A stretch of DNA of 40,686 nt from Armatimonadota bacterium (GTDB lineage: Bacteria > Armatimonadota > UBA5829 > JAUSEB01). The stretch is from the NCBI GenBank assembly GCA_030649165.1, contig JAUSGG010000217.1, forward strand, positions 1 through 40,686, read 5' to 3'. Positions 8,121-17,512 of the stretch are shown piece after piece (within the stretch, counting starts at the first letter, position 1; the number at the start of each line of letters is the position of its first letter). A program made the position numbers and the translations under genes. Below the pieces are notes generated by a model. That model was not told the origin of the DNA. It did not search any database and saw only the letters and a list, made by a program, of their open reading frames with translations.

Positions 8121-8256
8121 TAAGGGTTCGCATCAAAATCCACTCTATTATACAACTCATGTGCGTCGCAGGCATAATGGTTCCGCGAGGCGTTGAGTCG
8201 GAGTTGGACGGATCAGACGAATAGGACGGATACGACATCGCAACCAACAACCCCAT

Positions 8257-8284
8257 TTGACACCCGACAAGCTCTATGTACAAT
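8257..8284 (+). promoter_or_regulatory. Sigma70 promoter of the cysteine desulfurase gene
   Basis: TTGACA (8257-8262), a 16-bp spacer, TACAAT (8279-8284). The predicted start of transcription coincides with the ATG at 8291, which is only 6 bp past the -10 box and has no Shine-Dalgarno sequence. This is the clearest leaderless candidate in the window. Confidence 0.8.
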
Positions 8285-8290
8285 TGAGCT

Positions 8291-9433
8291 ATGAGGAAAA
8301 CAATCTACCTTGACCATTCGGCCACAACTCCGGTCGAGCCCGCCGTGTTCGCGGCTATGACGCCATATCTGACCGAGAAGTTTGGGAACGCTTCGAGCAT
8401 TCACTCTTTCGGCAGAGACGCCAGGGCGGCGGTTGACGAGGCGCGAGACACCATCGCGTCCTCTGTCGGAGCTTCGGCGGCGGAAATCCACTTTACCAGC
8501 GGCGGCACTGAAGCGGACAACCTGGCAGTCCTTGGCGCCGCCAGGGCGAACAGGGACAGGGGAGACCATATCGTCACCTGCGCCACCGAGCATCACGCCG
8601 TGCTGGAATCGTGCAAAAGACTTGAGGAGGAAGGATTCCGGGTTACGTATCTGCCTGTGGACAGCGAGGGCCTGTTCGATCCCTCGGATGTGGCCTCCGC
8701 AATTACAGATCGCACGATTCTCGTGTCGATAATGCACGTTAACAACGAGATCGGAGTCATACACCCGATTTCGATCATCGGGCGCAGCGCGAGTGAAAGA
8801 GGCGTTCTGTTTCACACTGATGCGGTGCAATCGTTCGGCGTCCTGCGGGTGGACGTGGACCGTCTGAACGTAGACCTTCTTTCGGCGTCGGCGCACAAGA
8901 TATACGGGCCGAAGGGGGCCGGCTTTCTCTACGTCAGGAGCGGCGTCCGGATAGAGCCACTTCAGTTCGGAGGAGGACAGGAGCGGGAGCGGCGGCCCGG
9001 CACGGAGAACGTGGCCGGGATCGTCGGTCTGGGCGCCGCGGCGGAGCTGGCGCTCTCGCAGATAGAAACAACTCCGCCGAGACTTGCGGCGCTGCGAGAC
9101 TACCTTATAGACAGCATCCTTTCGCGTTTTCCCGACGCTCACGTAAACGGCCACAGGCAGCTCCGCGCTCCGGGAAACGCCAATATCAGTTTTGCCGGGG
9201 TGGAAGGCGAAATACTCCTGCTCAATCTGGACTTGGAGGGGATAGCGGCATCCAGCGGCTCGGCGTGCACCGCGGGCTCGACGCACGCATCCCACGTGCT
9301 CACGGCGCTGCAACTCTCTCCGGAGCTGGCGCGGGGCTCGCTGCGCCTGACGGTAGGGCGGGGGACAACGAAGGAGGACATCGACGAAGCGCTCGTGGCG
9401 TTGGAGACGATCGTTGGTCGGTTGAGAGAGTAA
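8291..9433 (+). CDS. Cysteine desulfurase, IscS/NifS family
   Basis: A 380-residue class I PLP enzyme that takes sulfur from cysteine for Fe-S clusters and thio-modified tRNA. Visible elements: YLDHSATTP at the N-terminus, TSGGTEADN (69-77) in the cofactor site, ATEHHAV (H101/H102) over the PLP ring, HTDAVQ (175-180), the Schiff-base lysine K203 in SAHKIYGPKG, and the catalytic cysteine C326 in SSGSACTAGS. Length and the short cysteine-loop sequence fit IscS/NifS rather than SufS. No iscU, iscR or mnmA is beside it, so it appears to be a single-gene unit with its own promoter. It is convergent with htpX. Confidence 0.95.
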   Translation: MRKTIYLDHSATTPVEPAVFAAMTPYLTEKFGNASSIHSFGRDARAAVDEARDTIASSVGASAAEIHFTSGGTEADNLAVLGAARANRDRGDHIVTCATEHHAVLESCKRLEEEGFRVTYLPVDSEGLFDPSDVASAITDRTILVSIMHVNNEIGVIHPISIIGRSASERGVLFHTDAVQSFGVLRVDVDRLNVDLLSASAHKIYGPKGAGFLYVRSGVRIEPLQFGGGQERERRPGTENVAGIVGLGAAAELALSQIETTPPRLAALRDYLIDSILSRFPDAHVNGHRQLRAPGNANISFAGVEGEILLLNLDLEGIAASSGSACTAGSTHASHVLTALQLSPELARGSLRLTVGRGTTKEDIDEALVALETIVGRLRE

Positions 9434-9443
9434 GCTGTCATTT

Positions 9444-9475
9444 AACCACAGAACACAGATGGACACGGATAGATC
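9444..9475 (+). repeat. CACAGATGGACACGGAT dispersed repeat
   Basis: The motif ACCACAGAACACAGAT, GGACACGGATAGAT recurs in shortened or varied form at 31567-31600 and 32313-32357, always between genes. Confidence 0.7.
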
Positions 9476-9508
9476 CGGACATCGCGCCTGAGGGTTTACA
9501 CGCCTTGC

Positions 9509-9570
9509 GGGAACTAGCTTTACCTATATCCGATAGTTAGCGGTATTATGCCGTTCCCGCACGATAGAAA
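9509..9570 (+). repeat. Dispersed repeat GGGAACT..GATAGAAA, copy 1
   Basis: About 62 bp matching 12728-12790 at roughly 80% with one 1-bp indel. Shared words are GGGAACT, AGTTAGC, ATTATG, CGTTCC and GATAGAAA. Shorter tails of the same element (CGTTCCCGCA) occur near 26193 and 32459. Confidence 0.7.
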
Positions 9571-9627
9571 ATGCTGTGCTTGCCGGGCGGACGTCCCACA
9601 AGCCCGGACAGTCCAAACTCAGCACCC

Positions 9628-10542
<915 letters not shown>

Positions 10543-10609
10543 ATTGGTAACCTCTCGGACTAGACCAGTACATTATACGCATTTATCCGCCAGGCTGGTT
10601 TCAGAAAGA

Positions 10610-10638
10610 ATTATACCCCTGGCGACGGGGGCAGTCAA
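10610..10638 (-). promoter_or_regulatory. Sigma70 promoter of htpX
   Basis: Minus-strand TTGACT (10638-10633), a 17-bp spacer and a perfect TATAAT (10615-10610), giving a leader of about 60 nt. A second TATAAT without a -35 lies at 10577-10572. Confidence 0.75.
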
Positions 10639-10723
10639 TGCGCCCGCCCAACGGAGGGAGTGGAGAGAGTGGGAGGTGGGGATTCGGGGGCGATTGCGAA
10701 TGCGCCCGATCGGGGCTTTCCGT

Positions 10724-10777
10724 TCACAGTTCACTGTTCACCGGTCACTGCTCCGCTCACCGTTCACTAATCACTGC
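10724..10777 (-). repeat. GTGAACG heptamer array over the end of the corrinoid-activator gene
   Basis: On the plus strand TCAC recurs seven times at 7-bp spacing, with one 12-bp step. On the minus strand this reads GTGAACN and encodes the last six residues (AVISER) and the TGA stop of the gene at 10757. Same family as 3249-3276. Confidence 0.88.
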
Positions 10778-12634
10778 CGGGAACAACATCATGTCCATGA
10801 ACTCGTTCTGGTAGTCCGGGTGGTTGGCGAGTTCGACATGCTCCGTGGTCTCGGCCAGATGGGAGGCCAGTTCGCGTTCTTTGACGGACAGGAGAGCCAG
10901 TTTTGCCCCGGTCCCGGCTGCGTTGCCGAGGGAGGTTATTCTCTCCACGGGGATGTCGGGCACGAGGCCGATGCGGACGGCGCTCTCCTTGCGTATGTAG
11001 CTGCCGAATGCGCCGGCGAGGAGCAGTTCCGAGATGCCGGAAACGTCCGCGCCCGCCACTTTTACCAGCGTGCGAATGGCTGCGTGGATGCTGCCCTTGG
11101 CCAGTTGAAGCTGGCGGATGTCTCTCTGTTTGAGAGTGAGCGCTTTGCCCGTCGCGGAACGATTGGCGTCGGCCAGGACAAACTCGGGGCCTTTTTCGCC
11201 CATGATCAGATGCTGACGAACGGACGGGGAAAGCTCCGTCACCTCGTCAGGATAGAGAAGCCGGCCCATTTCGTCCACTATCCCCGCGTTGAGCATCTCG
11301 GCCACCGCGTCCACGAGTCCCGATCCGCAGATGCCGCGGGGCTTCCGATTGTTGATGGTGGAGATCGTGACCTCGTCGGTAATCCGAACGCTGTCGATTG
11401 CGCCTGGGCCGCCGCGTATCCCGCAGCTTATTCTGGCTCCTTCAAACGCCGGCCCGGCGGCCGCGGAGCAGGCCAGCGTTCTGCCGTTGTGCCGCAGAGC
11501 CATTTCTCCATTCGTGCCGATATCGACCGCGAGGCGCGTGCGGCCATCATCCTCCCACATGCTCGCGAGAAGGACTCCAACCAGATCGGAGCCGACAAAT
11601 CCGGCTACGTTGGGCAGGACCTGGATGAGGCCGCGCGGGTTGATCTTGACGCCGATTTCGCCGGCGCGGGCGGTCATCTGTCTGCACACGGTTGGAACGT
11701 AAGGCGATTGGCCGAGACTCGCGGGGTCGATGCCGAGGAGGATGTGGGTCATACAACTGTTTCCGACGACTGTTGCCTCATAGATGCTGTGCGGGCTGAT
11801 GTCGGCGGCGGTTACGAGCTGTCTTATGATCCTGTTCAGCGCGTCGATCGCCGCTCGGGTCAGATACTCCAGACCGTGGGGTTCCGTGGAGGCGAAGTTG
11901 ATGCGCGAGATCAGATCGTCGCCGTACGCCATCTGTGGATTTGTGGTGGACGCGACGCCGGCCTCGTGTCCGGTGTTCAGATCGATCAGGTATCCGACGA
12001 CCGTCGTGCTGCCGAGATCGAACGCCACGCCGTACTTGCTGGAGGTGGTGTCTCCGGCTTCGAGGGACAGCAGTTCCGATCCGGCGACCACGGCAGTCAC
12101 TTTGTACCCCGCCTCGCGGACGCGCGCGGAGAGTCTTCTCGCGGTTTCCAGGTCCATTTGGAGTTCGGCGGGGCGCAGACCAAGGGTTTCGGCTATGCGC
12201 TCAAACTCGGCGCGCTCGTCCTGGAGCGTCGGTTCGGGCGCGGCCGCGTACAGTTTCTGGATGTTGCTCTGGGGGGTCACCTGGCGCGAAATGCCGCTGC
12301 AGAGTATCTTCTGAACGACCGAGCGGCTGGTTTCGGGCACTGTTATCACGGTATCCGCCTGAATACGGGACCGGCAGGCGAGGCGGACGCCCTCAGCCAG
12401 TTCAGCCGGATCGAGGAGGCGTTTCTCGCTTGCGTCAGGGGCGGACACGCCTTCGGTAACGATGACTTTGCACTTGCCGCAAATGCCCATGCCGCCGCAC
12501 GGCGTCTCCACCGCCGTCCCGGCGATGAGGGCCGCTTCCGCCACTGTGGAGCCTGACGGCACGTGTATCTCTATGTTGTCCGGCTGGACGATTACCCGAA
12601 CGAGCCGGCCCTTGGTTGTCGATCGGAGACTCAA
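10757..12634 (-). CDS. Corrinoid-protein reductive activator: 2Fe-2S ferredoxin plus ASKHA domain
   Basis: A 625-residue protein of the RACE/RamA-like group, which uses ATP to re-reduce the cobalt of corrinoid methyl carriers after accidental oxidation. The N-terminal ferredoxin domain has C46, C52, C55 and C87 (PCGGMGICGKCKV, RLACRS). A linker leads to the DUF4445 ASKHA domain with FDLGSTTVVG (205-214), AVDIGTNGEMAL, GRISCG-like ARISCGIRGGPGA, GICGSGLVDAV and a C-terminal LAGAFGSY. No corrinoid protein or methyltransferase gene lies near it. The only usable start is TTG at 12634, with AGGAG 11 bp upstream. The last codons and stop belong to a heptamer array. Methionine synthase-like or methylamine/glycine betaine substrates cannot be decided. 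Confidence 0.9.
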   Translation of the reverse strand: MSLRSTTKGRLVRVIVQPDNIEIHVPSGSTVAEAALIAGTAVETPCGGMGICGKCKVIVTEGVSAPDASEKRLLDPAELAEGVRLACRSRIQADTVITVPETSRSVVQKILCSGISRQVTPQSNIQKLYAAAPEPTLQDERAEFERIAETLGLRPAELQMDLETARRLSARVREAGYKVTAVVAGSELLSLEAGDTTSSKYGVAFDLGSTTVVGYLIDLNTGHEAGVASTTNPQMAYGDDLISRINFASTEPHGLEYLTRAAIDALNRIIRQLVTAADISPHSIYEATVVGNSCMTHILLGIDPASLGQSPYVPTVCRQMTARAGEIGVKINPRGLIQVLPNVAGFVGSDLVGVLLASMWEDDGRTRLAVDIGTNGEMALRHNGRTLACSAAAGPAFEGARISCGIRGGPGAIDSVRITDEVTISTINNRKPRGICGSGLVDAVAEMLNAGIVDEMGRLLYPDEVTELSPSVRQHLIMGEKGPEFVLADANRSATGKALTLKQRDIRQLQLAKGSIHAAIRTLVKVAGADVSGISELLLAGAFGSYIRKESAVRIGLVPDIPVERITSLGNAAGTGAKLALLSVKERELASHLAETTEHVELANHPDYQNEFMDMMLFPAVISER

Positions 12635-12669
12635 AGCTCATTCTCCTGGTTGGTATGCGGTTTGCTGAC

Positions 12670-12697
12670 CTTATACCACGTATGGCGGATGGGGCAA
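12670..12697 (-). promoter_or_regulatory. Possible promoter of the corrinoid activator
   Basis: Minus-strand TTGCCC (12697-12692), a 16-bp spacer and TATAAG (12675-12670), about 36 bp before the TTG start. A moderate match to consensus. Confidence 0.4.
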
Positions 12698-12727
12698 CCT
12701 AACCAACCGGCGATGCCGGCCCCCCCT

Positions 12728-12840
12728 TGGGAACTGGCTTTGCCGAGGTCCGACAGTTAGCTGCTATTATGGCGTTCCAGCAGGATAGAAACACCAAAGG
12801 TTTCACCCTCACCCTGGCCCTCTCCCTCAAGGGAGAGGGG
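12728..12840 (+). repeat. Composite repeat: GGGAACT element (copy 2) followed by CTCACCCT hairpin
   Basis: 12728-12790 is the partner of 9509-9570. It runs directly into a CTCACCCT element with a perfect 10-bp stem (12818-12827 with 12830-12839). The rest of this gap, up to 12894, shows no gene. Confidence 0.7.
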
Positions 12841-12894
12841 ATTGCGCTCGTCTGTTTGCGGCGCGGGCTGCTTGGAAATAAGCTGTGCTTCAGC

Positions 12895-13242
12895 TCAGAA
12901 ATACGTCAGGTTCTTCTTTGCGACCTGGTTTTCCGGGTCAGCCGTCAGCACGGCGAGAAAGTGTGACTTCGCCTCCTCGACCATACCCAGCATGGCATAG
13001 GTCAAAGCAAGGTCGTTTCTTGCGTTTGTATCGTCGCTGTCGAGCTCGACCGCGGTCTGAAGCTCTTCGATAGATTCGTCAAACAGGCCCATGAAGCCGT
13101 AGACCAGTCCCAACTGTCGATGGGCGGCGGCGTGAGATGGATCGAGGTTGAGGATTTCCCGGAAGTCGATTACTGCATCGTCGTAGTTGCCGTCGTTCTT
13201 ATGCGCAACACCGCGATCGTACAGGTCATCGATCGGGCCCAT
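12895..13242 (-). CDS. Small TPR-repeat protein
   Basis: A 115-residue protein made almost wholly of three tetratricopeptide repeats: LYDRGVAHKNDGNYDDAVID (from residue 7), then AHRQLGLVYGFMGLFDESIE, then ARNDLALTYAMLGMVEEAK. Each has the usual small-residue and aromatic pattern. There is no signal peptide or membrane segment. It probably acts as a protein-protein adaptor, with the partner unknown. The ATG at 13242 follows GGAGATGGAAC. A TATACT box lies at 13282-13277. It stands alone between the corrinoid activator and fmt on the same strand, separated from each by more than 250 bp. Confidence 0.8.
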   Translation of the reverse strand: MGPIDDLYDRGVAHKNDGNYDDAVIDFREILNLDPSHAAAHRQLGLVYGFMGLFDESIEELQTAVELDSDDTNARNDLALTYAMLGMVEEAKSHFLAVLTADPENQVAKKNLTYF

Positions 13243-13412
13243 AGCAGTTCCATCTCCCAGCGCCGGTTTGTACGAAGTATAGATGATGGTCGGGGACTAT
13301 CTTTTCGTCGGCGGTCTCTCACCCGCCCGCGGCCTTGACCTTGGCCGCATTCGCGCTTATCAGGTAGCCATTTGCAGTATAGCGTATCAAGGGGGACAAA
13401 TCAACCGCTGAG

Positions 13413-13466
13413 GAGGAGTCGAAGGAGTCGAAGGAGTCGAAGGAGTCGGAGGGAGTGGAGGGAGTC
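13413..13466 (+). repeat. Nonamer array GGAGTCGAA
   Basis: Units of 9 bp: GGAGTCGAA at least three times, decaying into GGAGTCGGA, GGGAGTGGA and GGGAGTCGG. A related array lies at 20832-20868. As 9 is a multiple of 3, this array stays open in frame (SFDSFDSFD on the minus strand), unlike the 7- and 8-bp arrays. Confidence 0.9.
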
Positions 13467-13521
13467 GGGAGAGCGGGGGGCTGACGGGTCTGACTGGTCG
13501 GACGAACGGAGTCTGTTCGCG

Positions 13522-14451
13522 TCAAGCTCCGAAGCGCGCGTTGGGTTTGAGGTGGAGGCCTCTTGCGAATTCAGCGGCTGACATGCGCTTGCGGTTTTCG
13601 GGCTGGACTTCCGTTATGAGAACGGCCCCCGTTCCGCCGGCGAGCGTTATGCCGTTTGCGTCTGTGGTCAGGATCGATCCGGGAGATCCTTCGCCCGCGA
13701 CGGCGACACGCGCCCGCCAAATCTTGAGGATCGCGCCGTCGAGTAAAGCGTAGGCCCCCGGTCGCGGCGTGAACGCTCTGATGGTGTTGACTATGCGTTC
13801 GGCGGGCAGGTTCCAGTCGATCGCCGCGTCCTCTCTTTTGAAGGACCGGGCCAGGGTAGCCTGCGAGTCGTCCTGCGGGGTCGGCTTCAGGTCGCCGCGG
13901 TCGAGACCCTCCAGCGTTCGTATCAGCAGACGGGCGCCGATTTCGGCCAGGCGCGCTTCGAGGTCGCCGGCGGTCTCGTCGGGACCTATTCCGGTTTCTT
14001 CCTGAAGGAGGATCGGCCCGGTGTCGAGGCCGGGGTCCATGAGCATGGTGGTTACGCCGGTGCGCGTCTCGCCGTTCATCACCGCGTGCTGGATCGGGGC
14101 GGCGCCGCGGTACTTCGGGAGGAGCGAACCGTGGACGTTAACGCAGCCGAGACGCGGGATATCGAGTATGGATTTGGGGATTATCTGCCCGAATGCGGCC
14201 ACTACGATCGCGTCGAGCGGACCTAGTTCGCTCATGCGGTCAACGAAGCTCTGTTCTCTGACGCGCTCGGGCTGGAGGATTGGCGAGTCGAACGGCTTTG
14301 CGGCCTGCTTCACGGGGGATTCCGAGACGTGCCGGCCTCGCCCGCTCGGCCTGTCAGGCTGCGTGACTATGGCGATGACGTCCGCGTATTCCCGTAGCTC
14401 CGACAGCACGGGCACGGCGAAAGCGCTTGTGCCCATGAACACTACGCGCAT
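13522..14451 (-). CDS. fmt: Methionyl-tRNA formyltransferase
   Basis: A 309-residue enzyme that formylates initiator Met-tRNA with 10-formyl-THF. The N-terminal Rossmann domain starts MRVVFMGTSAFAVPVL and holds QPDRPSGRGR. The catalytic region shows NVHGSLLPKYRGAAPIQHA (the N-H-D formyltransferase triad, with the aspartate in MDPGLDTGPIL). The C-terminal OB-like domain carries the usual FTPRPGAYA. Length is normal. The ATG follows the def stop with no gap (TGA then ATG), and AGGAG sits inside the end of def, so translation is coupled. It is the last gene of the cluster. Confidence 0.97.
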   Translation of the reverse strand: MRVVFMGTSAFAVPVLSELREYADVIAIVTQPDRPSGRGRHVSESPVKQAAKPFDSPILQPERVREQSFVDRMSELGPLDAIVVAAFGQIIPKSILDIPRLGCVNVHGSLLPKYRGAAPIQHAVMNGETRTGVTTMLMDPGLDTGPILLQEETGIGPDETAGDLEARLAEIGARLLIRTLEGLDRGDLKPTPQDDSQATLARSFKREDAAIDWNLPAERIVNTIRAFTPRPGAYALLDGAILKIWRARVAVAGEGSPGSILTTDANGITLAGGTGAVLITEVQPENRKRMSAAEFARGLHLKPNARFGA

Positions 14452-14940
14452 TCAAATCTCCTGTTCCCCGCCCTTTTGCTCCTCCACCCAGGAAAGCGTG
14501 TCGGGATCGGCTCGGTCGATGAAGAGATGTCCGTTAAGGTGGTCTATCTCATGCTGAAAGACCCGCGCCAGCAGCCCTTCGGCCTGTATCCGCACCTTGT
14601 TGCCGTCGATGTCCAGTCCCTCCGCGACGACCGAACTGGCGCGGCGCACCTCTCCCTGCAGGCCGGGAACGCTTAGGCAGCCTTCGGTCCCGGTCTGGCT
14701 GCCTCTTCGCTTGATTATCTTCGGGTTGAGAAGCGCCGCCGGTCCTTCTCCCACATCATAGACGAAGATATGTTTGTCCACGCCTATCTGGTTGGCGGCG
14801 AGGCCGACGCCTGGCGCCTGGCGCATCACCTCGATCATGTGATCGACGAGTTCCTTCAAGCCGGGTTCGGAGGGATCTACGTGTTTGGTTGTCGTGGTGA
14901 GTATTGCGTCACCGTAGAGAACTATCTCATCAGACGGCAT
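14452..14940 (-). CDS. def: Peptide deformylase
   Basis: A 162-residue metal enzyme that removes the formyl group from nascent proteins. All three motifs are intact: GVGLAANQIG (about 44-53), EGCLSVPG (about 86-93) with the metal-binding cysteine, and QHEIDHLNG (about 129-137) with the two histidines and catalytic glutamate. The ATG at 14940 has AAGGA 7 bp upstream. It abuts fmt, as in many bacteria. A composite repeat of about 100 bp separates it from priA, so it may not be on the same transcript as the upstream genes. Confidence 0.97.
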   Translation of the reverse strand: MPSDEIVLYGDAILTTTTKHVDPSEPGLKELVDHMIEVMRQAPGVGLAANQIGVDKHIFVYDVGEGPAALLNPKIIKRRGSQTGTEGCLSVPGLQGEVRRASSVVAEGLDIDGNKVRIQAEGLLARVFQHEIDHLNGHLFIDRADPDTLSWVEEQKGGEQEI

Positions 14941-14959
14941 GTTTTGTCCTTAGTTGCCT

Positions 14960-15062
14960 CCTTCGGCAGCGTTGCTGCCGCTGTGCTACCGAAGGATCGG
15001 GGTCGATTCGGTTCGCAGACTTCCACCCTCACCCCGCCCTCTACCTCATAGGGAGAGGGGGT
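14960..15062 (+). repeat. Composite repeat: 41-bp CCTTCGG palindrome plus CTCACCCC element
   Basis: 14960-15000 is copy 1 of a 41-bp element whose ends pair (CCTTCGGCAGC with GCTACCGAAGG). Copies 2 and 3 are at 26048-26088 and 31526-31566, all in the same orientation. At 15022-15062 it is followed by the CTCACCCC hairpin element. Confidence 0.88.
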
Positions 15063-15085
15063 TGCGTGGTTTTACGGTCAAACGA

Positions 15086-17512
15086 TTATAGCATCCAGGC
15101 TGGGTCTACATCTACGCTTATACCCTTCCACGTGTGGCGGCCTATCACAAACTCTTTCAGCAGGGCGAGCGCCTGGCTCTGGTCCGTCGCTTTGAGCACG
15201 ATCTGCCAGCGATACTGACCGCGAAGGCGTCCTATCACGCACTGCGCGGGCCCCAACATCTCTATATCGAGTCTTCCCGCGTCGATCTGTTGCCGGAGGA
15301 GGGCCGCCAGATCGGTCATCGCCGCATGCGCCACTCGGGACTCGATGTCACTGGCGACCAGGCTGATGAGGTTCGAGAACGGCGGGTAGTTCAGTTCTTC
15401 GCGGCTCGCTATCTCCTGCTTGTAAAAGCCCACATAGTCGTGCCGGAGGGCGCACTGCACGGCGTGGTGCTCAGGCAGAAACGTCTGGATGATGACCTCG
15501 CCCGGCTCCGATCCCCGGCCCGCGCGGCCCCCGACCTGGGACAGCAGTTGGAAGGTCCTTTCGGCGGCGCGGAAATCCGGGAGGTTGACGGAAGTGTCCG
15601 CACTGATCACTCCGACCAGTGTCACTCCGGCGAAGTCGAGGCCTTTTGCGACCATCTGCGTTCCGATCAAGACCTGCGCTTCCCTCCTCCGGAATGCGTT
15701 GAGAATTGCCGCGTGAGAGCCGCGCGCCGACGTTGTGTCCCTATCCATTCGCAGGACCGAGACGTCGGGGAAGCAGCGGCGGGTCTCGTCCTCCACCCGT
15801 TCAGTCCCTACACCGAAGCCGCCGAACCTCCGGCTGTTACACTTCGGGCAGAGGTCCGGGGCGGCCTGGCCGAAATCGCAATGGTGGCACCGGACCCGTT
15901 TGCTCAGACGGTGGTATTTGAGCGCAACCGCGCAGTTCGGGCATTGCATGACGTGCCCGCAGTCTCTGCAGAGCAGGAACGACGCATAGGCGCGCCTGTT
16001 CTGAAAGAGTATGATCTGCTCTCCCGCGGCGAGACGCCTGCGCATGGCCTCCATCAGCGGATCGCTGAATATGGAATGCAAGCCTTTGGTGTACTCTTCT
16101 CGCAGGTCAACGAGCCGCACGGAGGGGAGGGGCTGGCTTAGGGCGCGCTCAGGGAGCTCCAGCAGAGTGTAATCTCCTTTGAGCGCGCGATAGTACGACT
16201 CGATCGACGGTGTCGCGCTTCCCAGCACGACGGCCGCATTGCTCGCCCTGGCCCGCTGAATCGCCGCGTCCCGGGCATTGTACCGCGGCTCGACATCCTG
16301 CTTGTAAGTGGCCTCGTGTTCCTCGTCGATTATCACGAGGCCGAGGTTGCGCACCGGAGAGAATATTGCCGACCTGGCTCCGACCACGATTTGCGCCTCG
16401 CCGGAGCTGATCCTGCGCCACTCGTCGTACCTCTCGCCGGTGGAGAGATAGCTGTGCGCGACGGCGACCGTGTCGCCAAACCGGGACTTAAAGATATCGA
16501 CAACCTGCGTCGTAAGGGAAATCTCCGGCAGGAGGACGATCGCGCCCATGCCTTTGTTCACGGCGTGGGCAAGAGCGCGAAGATAGACCTCGGTCTTGCC
16601 GCTCGCGGTCACGCCGAAGAGCAGGCTCGTCGTGCTCTCGCGGCGGTCAATGGCTTCGCAGACGGCCCGGACGGCCGTTTCCTGCCGCGCGGTCAGTCTG
16701 ATCTCCTGCCGCGCAATTTTGGTAAAAGCCGGGGCGCGCTTGACCTCCAGGTCGGATATCGCAACCAATCCCTGTTGGGCCAAAGCGGCGACCACGGCGC
16801 TTGTTGTTCCGCACGCCTCAGCGACGTCGGACACGGCAATCGGCCCGGATTGCGGCAGAAGGAAACGCAGGACCGCGGCGCGTTTGGGCGCGCGCTTTTC
16901 CATTGCGGCGGCCGCGGTTTCGGCATCCTCCGGCGCAAGCGCTATCTGCGCCGCGCGAACGATGCGCGGCTTCGCCTGGCCGATAGTCGGAACGGTGACC
17001 TGTTCGACCAGCCCTTTCTTGTGAAGTCCTGAGATCACGCGGCTGACGGACGGCATGCGCAGCCGGACCTTCAGACTCTGAGTGGTCAGTTCCCCGCCGG
17101 CTTCGACGAGCGCGTCAAGGGCCTGGCGTTCGGCAGGCGGCAGCGGGACCTCGGCTGTGTTTCCGGTTAGTCGTACGACCGTGCGCATACTGGAGCTGAG
17201 GGTTCTGGGAAGGACCGCCCGAAGACAGCGAGGCAGGGGAGATAGATAGCGCGCTGACAGCCACTGGGCAAGTCGGAACAGGTCCGGCTCCAACCGCACC
17301 GGGCTGTCCACGACGCTTATGATATCCTTGATCTTTACTGCTGGGGCGGCGGTTTCAAACCCCACAACGTAGCCGATGACCTCCCGCGGACCGAGGGGCG
17401 CCAGCACGCAAGCGCCGGGCGTTACGGATTGAGCGAGAGACTCGGGGACATTGTAGGTGTACGCGTCGAACATCGACGCGGCGCCGGCGTCCACAACCAC
17501 TCGCACATACAA
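15086..17512 (-). CDS. priA: Primosomal helicase PriA
   Basis: An 808-residue superfamily 2 helicase that restarts stalled replication forks. The N-terminal DNA-binding domain is followed by a winged-helix region (about 125-265), then Walker A GVTASGKT (300-307), DEEH in motif II (about 392) and GSATPS. The zinc-binding insert has eight cysteines (CRDCGHVMQCPNC, then CHHCDFG, CPKC). Helicase motifs V/VI (GTQMVAKGLDF, QVGGRAGRG) close the core. The start is TTG directly after the metK stop (TAG, TTG); the nearby ATG is out of frame. It is part of the remA-gmk-coaBC-metK-priA run. Confidence 0.97.
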   Translation of the reverse strand: MYVRVVVDAGAASMFDAYTYNVPESLAQSVTPGACVLAPLGPREVIGYVVGFETAAPAVKIKDIISVVDSPVRLEPDLFRLAQWLSARYLSPLPRCLRAVLPRTLSSSMRTVVRLTGNTAEVPLPPAERQALDALVEAGGELTTQSLKVRLRMPSVSRVISGLHKKGLVEQVTVPTIGQAKPRIVRAAQIALAPEDAETAAAAMEKRAPKRAAVLRFLLPQSGPIAVSDVAEACGTTSAVVAALAQQGLVAISDLEVKRAPAFTKIARQEIRLTARQETAVRAVCEAIDRRESTTSLLFGVTASGKTEVYLRALAHAVNKGMGAIVLLPEISLTTQVVDIFKSRFGDTVAVAHSYLSTGERYDEWRRISSGEAQIVVGARSAIFSPVRNLGLVIIDEEHEATYKQDVEPRYNARDAAIQRARASNAAVVLGSATPSIESYYRALKGDYTLLELPERALSQPLPSVRLVDLREEYTKGLHSIFSDPLMEAMRRRLAAGEQIILFQNRRAYASFLLCRDCGHVMQCPNCAVALKYHRLSKRVRCHHCDFGQAAPDLCPKCNSRRFGGFGVGTERVEDETRRCFPDVSVLRMDRDTTSARGSHAAILNAFRRREAQVLIGTQMVAKGLDFAGVTLVGVISADTSVNLPDFRAAERTFQLLSQVGGRAGRGSEPGEVIIQTFLPEHHAVQCALRHDYVGFYKQEIASREELNYPPFSNLISLVASDIESRVAHAAMTDLAALLRQQIDAGRLDIEMLGPAQCVIGRLRGQYRWQIVLKATDQSQALALLKEFVIGRHTWKGISVDVDPAWML

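Noticed and set aside
13319-13525. 68-residue minus-strand frame after fmt with SFDSFDSFDS
   Set aside because: The serine/aspartate stretch is simply the 9-bp GGAGTCGAA array read in frame, and there is no usable ribosome site; a decayed gene in its C-terminal part cannot be excluded.
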